IMG/VR virus record: IMGVR_UViG_3300048814_000118
Location: 1 to 25,208 of that record
From: a virus
DNA length: 25,208 nt
Direction: 5' to 3' (one strand)
Shown: piece by piece, positions 23,726 to 25,208 of the stretch
How positions within the stretch are numbered: the stretch's first letter is position 1
Layout of the letters: every line of letters starts with the position of its first letter
Notes under the pieces: generated by a model
Databases searched by the model: none
The model's input: the letters and a program-made list of their open reading frames with translations, nothing else
What the model was told of the DNA's origin: nothing
Position numbers and translations under genes: made by a program

Positions 23726-24382
23726 TCACATCGTGCCGCCGCCGGCTCCCATGGTTTTCTCATCCGCATCCGCCGGGTTGCCGTCCTTCATTTGCATTCC
23801 GATGCTGGCAATCTTGACGTTCACCGTGTTCGCTTCCTTATAGGCAGCGTGGGCCTCATCTTTCACTTGGCCGAGCTTGTCGATGACGTCCTTCTGGTGG
23901 CTCCGTTGATCCTCCAGTGCCCATCGGCGGTCGCGAGCCTCGGTATATCCCTTCCAGAGCAGCCCGGCCACCACTGCGAGGAAACCGAAGGACTGCGTGA
24001 TCATTAACGCAATGTTCTGTGCCCGCGCCGTAGCGGCAGCGCTCTGCGCCATCACCGCCGCATCCTCGGCAGCCTTGCGCGCCGCCTCTCCGTTAGCAGT
24101 GGCGATGATCTGTGCGGTAGCGGCATCGGCGGCGGCGTCGGCGGCGGCTGCCGCAACGGTGGCGGCATCGTTCTTTCCGGCACGGGCCGCCGTAGCCGCC
24201 TTCGCTACGGCGGAGGCGTTCGCTTTCGCCAACTCCTGAGCCAGTTGGTCGGCCGCCCGAGTGGAAGCGCCCAGCGCGGCATGCGCCGCATCGAGTTGTG
24301 CCTGCAGCGCCTTCTCTTTCGCCGATTGGCCGAAGAGAGAACCCGAAAGCACGGCGACCAATAACAGTTTGTTGATTGTCAT
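23726..24382 (-). CDS. Signal-peptide, alanine-rich coiled-coil, single-span membrane protein of unknown role
   Basis: This is a 218-residue protein. Residues 1-19 (TINKLLLVAVLSGSLFGQ after Met) look like a Sec signal peptide without a lipobox cysteine. Residues 20-125 are a long alanine-rich coiled coil (AKEKALQAQLDAAHAALGAS). Residues about 126-146 are one hydrophobic span (IALMITQSFGFLAVVAGLLW), followed by a charged helix (ARDRRWALEDQRSHQKDVID) and a Gly/Met tail. Cleaved, it would put the coiled coil outside the inner membrane and the tail in the cytoplasm. Spanins and holins have other layouts, so neither call is safe, but a lysis or envelope role is possible. It lies between the gpW-like gene (7 bases) and the 61-residue gene (15 bases), an unusual place for a membrane protein. 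Confidence 0.75.
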   Translation of the reverse strand: MTINKLLLVAVLSGSLFGQSAKEKALQAQLDAAHAALGASTRAADQLAQELAKANASAVAKAATAARAGKNDAATVAAAAADAAADAATAQIIATANGEAARKAAEDAAVMAQSAAATARAQNIALMITQSFGFLAVVAGLLWKGYTEARDRRWALEDQRSHQKDVIDKLGQVKDEAHAAYKEANTVNVKIASIGMQMKDGNPADADEKTMGAGGGTM

Positions 24383-24389
24383 CGGAAAG

Positions 24390-24644
24390 TTACCACCTGT
24401 CGTAGAGCGAAGGACCGGACGGGCCGTCGCCGCGCTTGGTTTGCGCCAACCGGACGCGCCCGCCAGTCGCGCCGCTCATCTCGCGGATATCCTCTTCGAT
24501 CTCTGCCTTCGCTTTGCGCAACTCGTCGATGGTCCGGTATTGCACCTCGCGTCCGTCCGGAAAGCGCACGCGCAAGGTAGGATCGCCGATCGCGGTATTG
24601 ATGGCGTCCAGGTTCGCCTGCAACTGCACCAGGGTTAAAGCCAT
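24390..24644 (-). CDS. Head-tail joining protein, gpW-like
   Basis: This is an 84-residue protein with ATG at 24644 after GGAGTCCTCGC. The pattern LVQLQANLDAINTAIGDPTL, then VRFPDGREVQYRTIDELRKA, then a helix KAEIEEDIREMSG is that of gpW-type proteins: helix, beta hairpin, helix. gpW of lambda (68 residues) sits in the neck and is needed before the tail can join. In lambda it lies between terminase and portal, the same side of the portal as here. The terminase genes would be expected to the right, but the window shows a plus-strand gene instead. The C-terminus is basic and Gly/Pro-rich. Confidence 0.85.
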   Translation of the reverse strand: MALTLVQLQANLDAINTAIGDPTLRVRFPDGREVQYRTIDELRKAKAEIEEDIREMSGATGGRVRLAQTKRGDGPSGPSLYDRW

Positions 24645-24788
24645 GCGAGGACTCCGGCGTTCGCCTTAGATTCGGGCCACTTATCTTTTTTCCGGAAGTC
24701 CGCAGATTCCGCTTGCTGTCGGGCGTAAGCAGAGTGATGAATGGTCGTGCCAGCAGATAGAGGCAAACAAAAGGAAACGGACACCAAC
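24645..24788. other. Divergent intergenic region
   Basis: These 144 bases separate the gpW-like gene (minus strand) from the DUF3489-type gene (plus strand) and must hold the plus-strand promoter, and perhaps one for the head operon. I saw no convincing -35/-10 pair; TTGCTG at 24713 is the best -35 candidate but has only a poor -10. AAGGAAA at 24771-24777 is the likely ribosome-binding site of the plus-strand gene, at rather long spacing. Confidence 0.35.
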
Positions 24789-25208
24789 ATGAAACTTTTT
24801 TCGATAGACGCCGACAACACCATCACGACCTACGCCGCCGCCGAGCAGATCCCCGAAGGACAAGAGCACTTCGCCACCGAAAAGGAGTTGGCCAACGTAG
24901 CCGCCAACTGGCCCGCCGACCGCTTGGTCGCGGTTTGGAACAGCTTCGCAGGCGTCGCCGGATTCGGCGCGGACCTGAAGCCGGTCAAGAAGTTCACGGA
25001 CCGCAAGAGCGCGGTGGCGCGGATCTTCAAGGCCGTCCAAAAGCTGGACGGCGCGCCCGACGCCACGCCGGAAGCCACGCCCGCCGCCGCACCCGCCAAG
25101 GCGCCCAAGGCAGCCAAGGGCGCGCGGAAAGCCGCCAAGGCCGCGCCCGCGAAGGCCAAGGCCAGCAAGACTGCCAGCGCCGCTAAGAAGCCCACCAAAG
25201 CCACCCCG
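24789..25208 (+). CDS. DUF3489-type protein with histone-like tail, N-terminal part, cut by the window edge
   Basis: An open frame of 140 codons starts at ATG 24789 and runs off the right edge. The N-terminus KLFSIDADNTITTYAAAEQ, with FATEKELANVAANWPADRLV, VAVWNSFAGVAG and KPVKKFTDRKSAVARIFKAV, is the N-terminal domain I know from proteins that end in a DUF3489 domain, which itself would lie beyond the edge. From about residue 93 the sequence turns into Ala/Lys/Pro repeats (AKAPKAAKGARKAAKAAPAK), like a histone H1 tail, suggesting DNA binding. In other prophages DUF3489 genes often stand near DUF2924 and serine-recombinase genes. It is opposite in direction to the head genes, so it is an accessory or regulatory gene. 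Confidence 0.8.
   Translation, partial: MKLFSIDADNTITTYAAAEQIPEGQEHFATEKELANVAANWPADRLVAVWNSFAGVAGFGADLKPVKKFTDRKSAVARIFKAVQKLDGAPDATPEATPAAAPAKAPKAAKGARKAAKAAPAKAKASKTASAAKKPTKATP

Noticed and set aside
24635-24826. Minus-strand frame of 63 codons overlapping the start of the gpW-like gene
   Set aside because: It overlaps the start of the plus-strand DUF3489-type gene, has no ribosome-binding site and no family pattern; kept as doubtful only because the gap is otherwise empty on that strand.
1-25208. Sheath, baseplate, integrase, lysis genes, tRNAs, CRISPR repeats, insertion sequences
   Set aside because: Looked for on both strands; no gene or repeat in the window supports any of them.

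Overview
The window is the head-and-tail (late structural) region of a tailed phage or prophage with a long, flexible, non-contractile tail (siphovirus, lambda-like gene order). Nearly all genes lie on the minus strand, so transcription runs from the right edge to the left edge. There is no sheath, baseplate-wedge, integrase, replication, lysis or terminase gene in the window, and no tRNA, rRNA, CRISPR array or insertion sequence was seen. The DNA is GC-rich throughout, so long antisense reading frames are common and were discarded. The host is inferred only loosely: GC-rich, the style of the short Sec signal peptides (ending in GAQ or GQS) and the general look of the proteins suggest a soil bacterium, perhaps an acidobacterium of the Solibacter/Bryobacter kind. 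This is an inference, not something the sequence proves.

Layout, in the direction of transcription (right to left). Head module, 24644 to 17781: a gpW-like head-tail joining protein, a signal-peptide/coiled-coil/membrane protein, two small unknown proteins, a lambda-family portal, a prohead protease fused to the major capsid protein, a DUF2190-type capsid decoration protein, and two neck/tail-completion proteins. Tail module, 17749 to 1: a 54-residue protein, the tail tube, an assembly-chaperone candidate, a zinc-ribbon protein at the position of the frameshifted chaperone product, a minor tail protein, a 1297-residue tape measure, a zinc-knuckle/helix-turn-helix protein, a gpM-like tip protein, a 1672-residue tip/hub protein that appears to join gpM-, gpL- and gpJ-like parts, a 1211-residue tail-tip protein with a glycoside-hydrolase-like barrel, and the start of a secreted-looking fibre-like protein. 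Many neighbours overlap as TGATG, TAATG or GTGA, or are separated by fewer than 30 bases, which fits one or a few long, translationally coupled transcripts.

Three genes run against this flow on the plus strand. A two-gene cassette (DUF6883-like plus DUF4926-like, 14833-15397) sits inside the tail operon and looks like an accessory 'moron', possibly a toxin-antitoxin pair. A DUF3489-type protein with a lysine/alanine-rich, histone-like tail starts at 24789 and runs off the right edge.

The most interesting points are: a strong internal ribosome-binding site in the protease-capsid fusion that would release a free capsid protein; two perfect GC hairpins bracketing the decoration gene; a zinc-knuckle plus helix-turn-helix protein buried between tape measure and tail tip; the plus-strand cassette; and beta modules spliced into the barrel of the last full tail protein.
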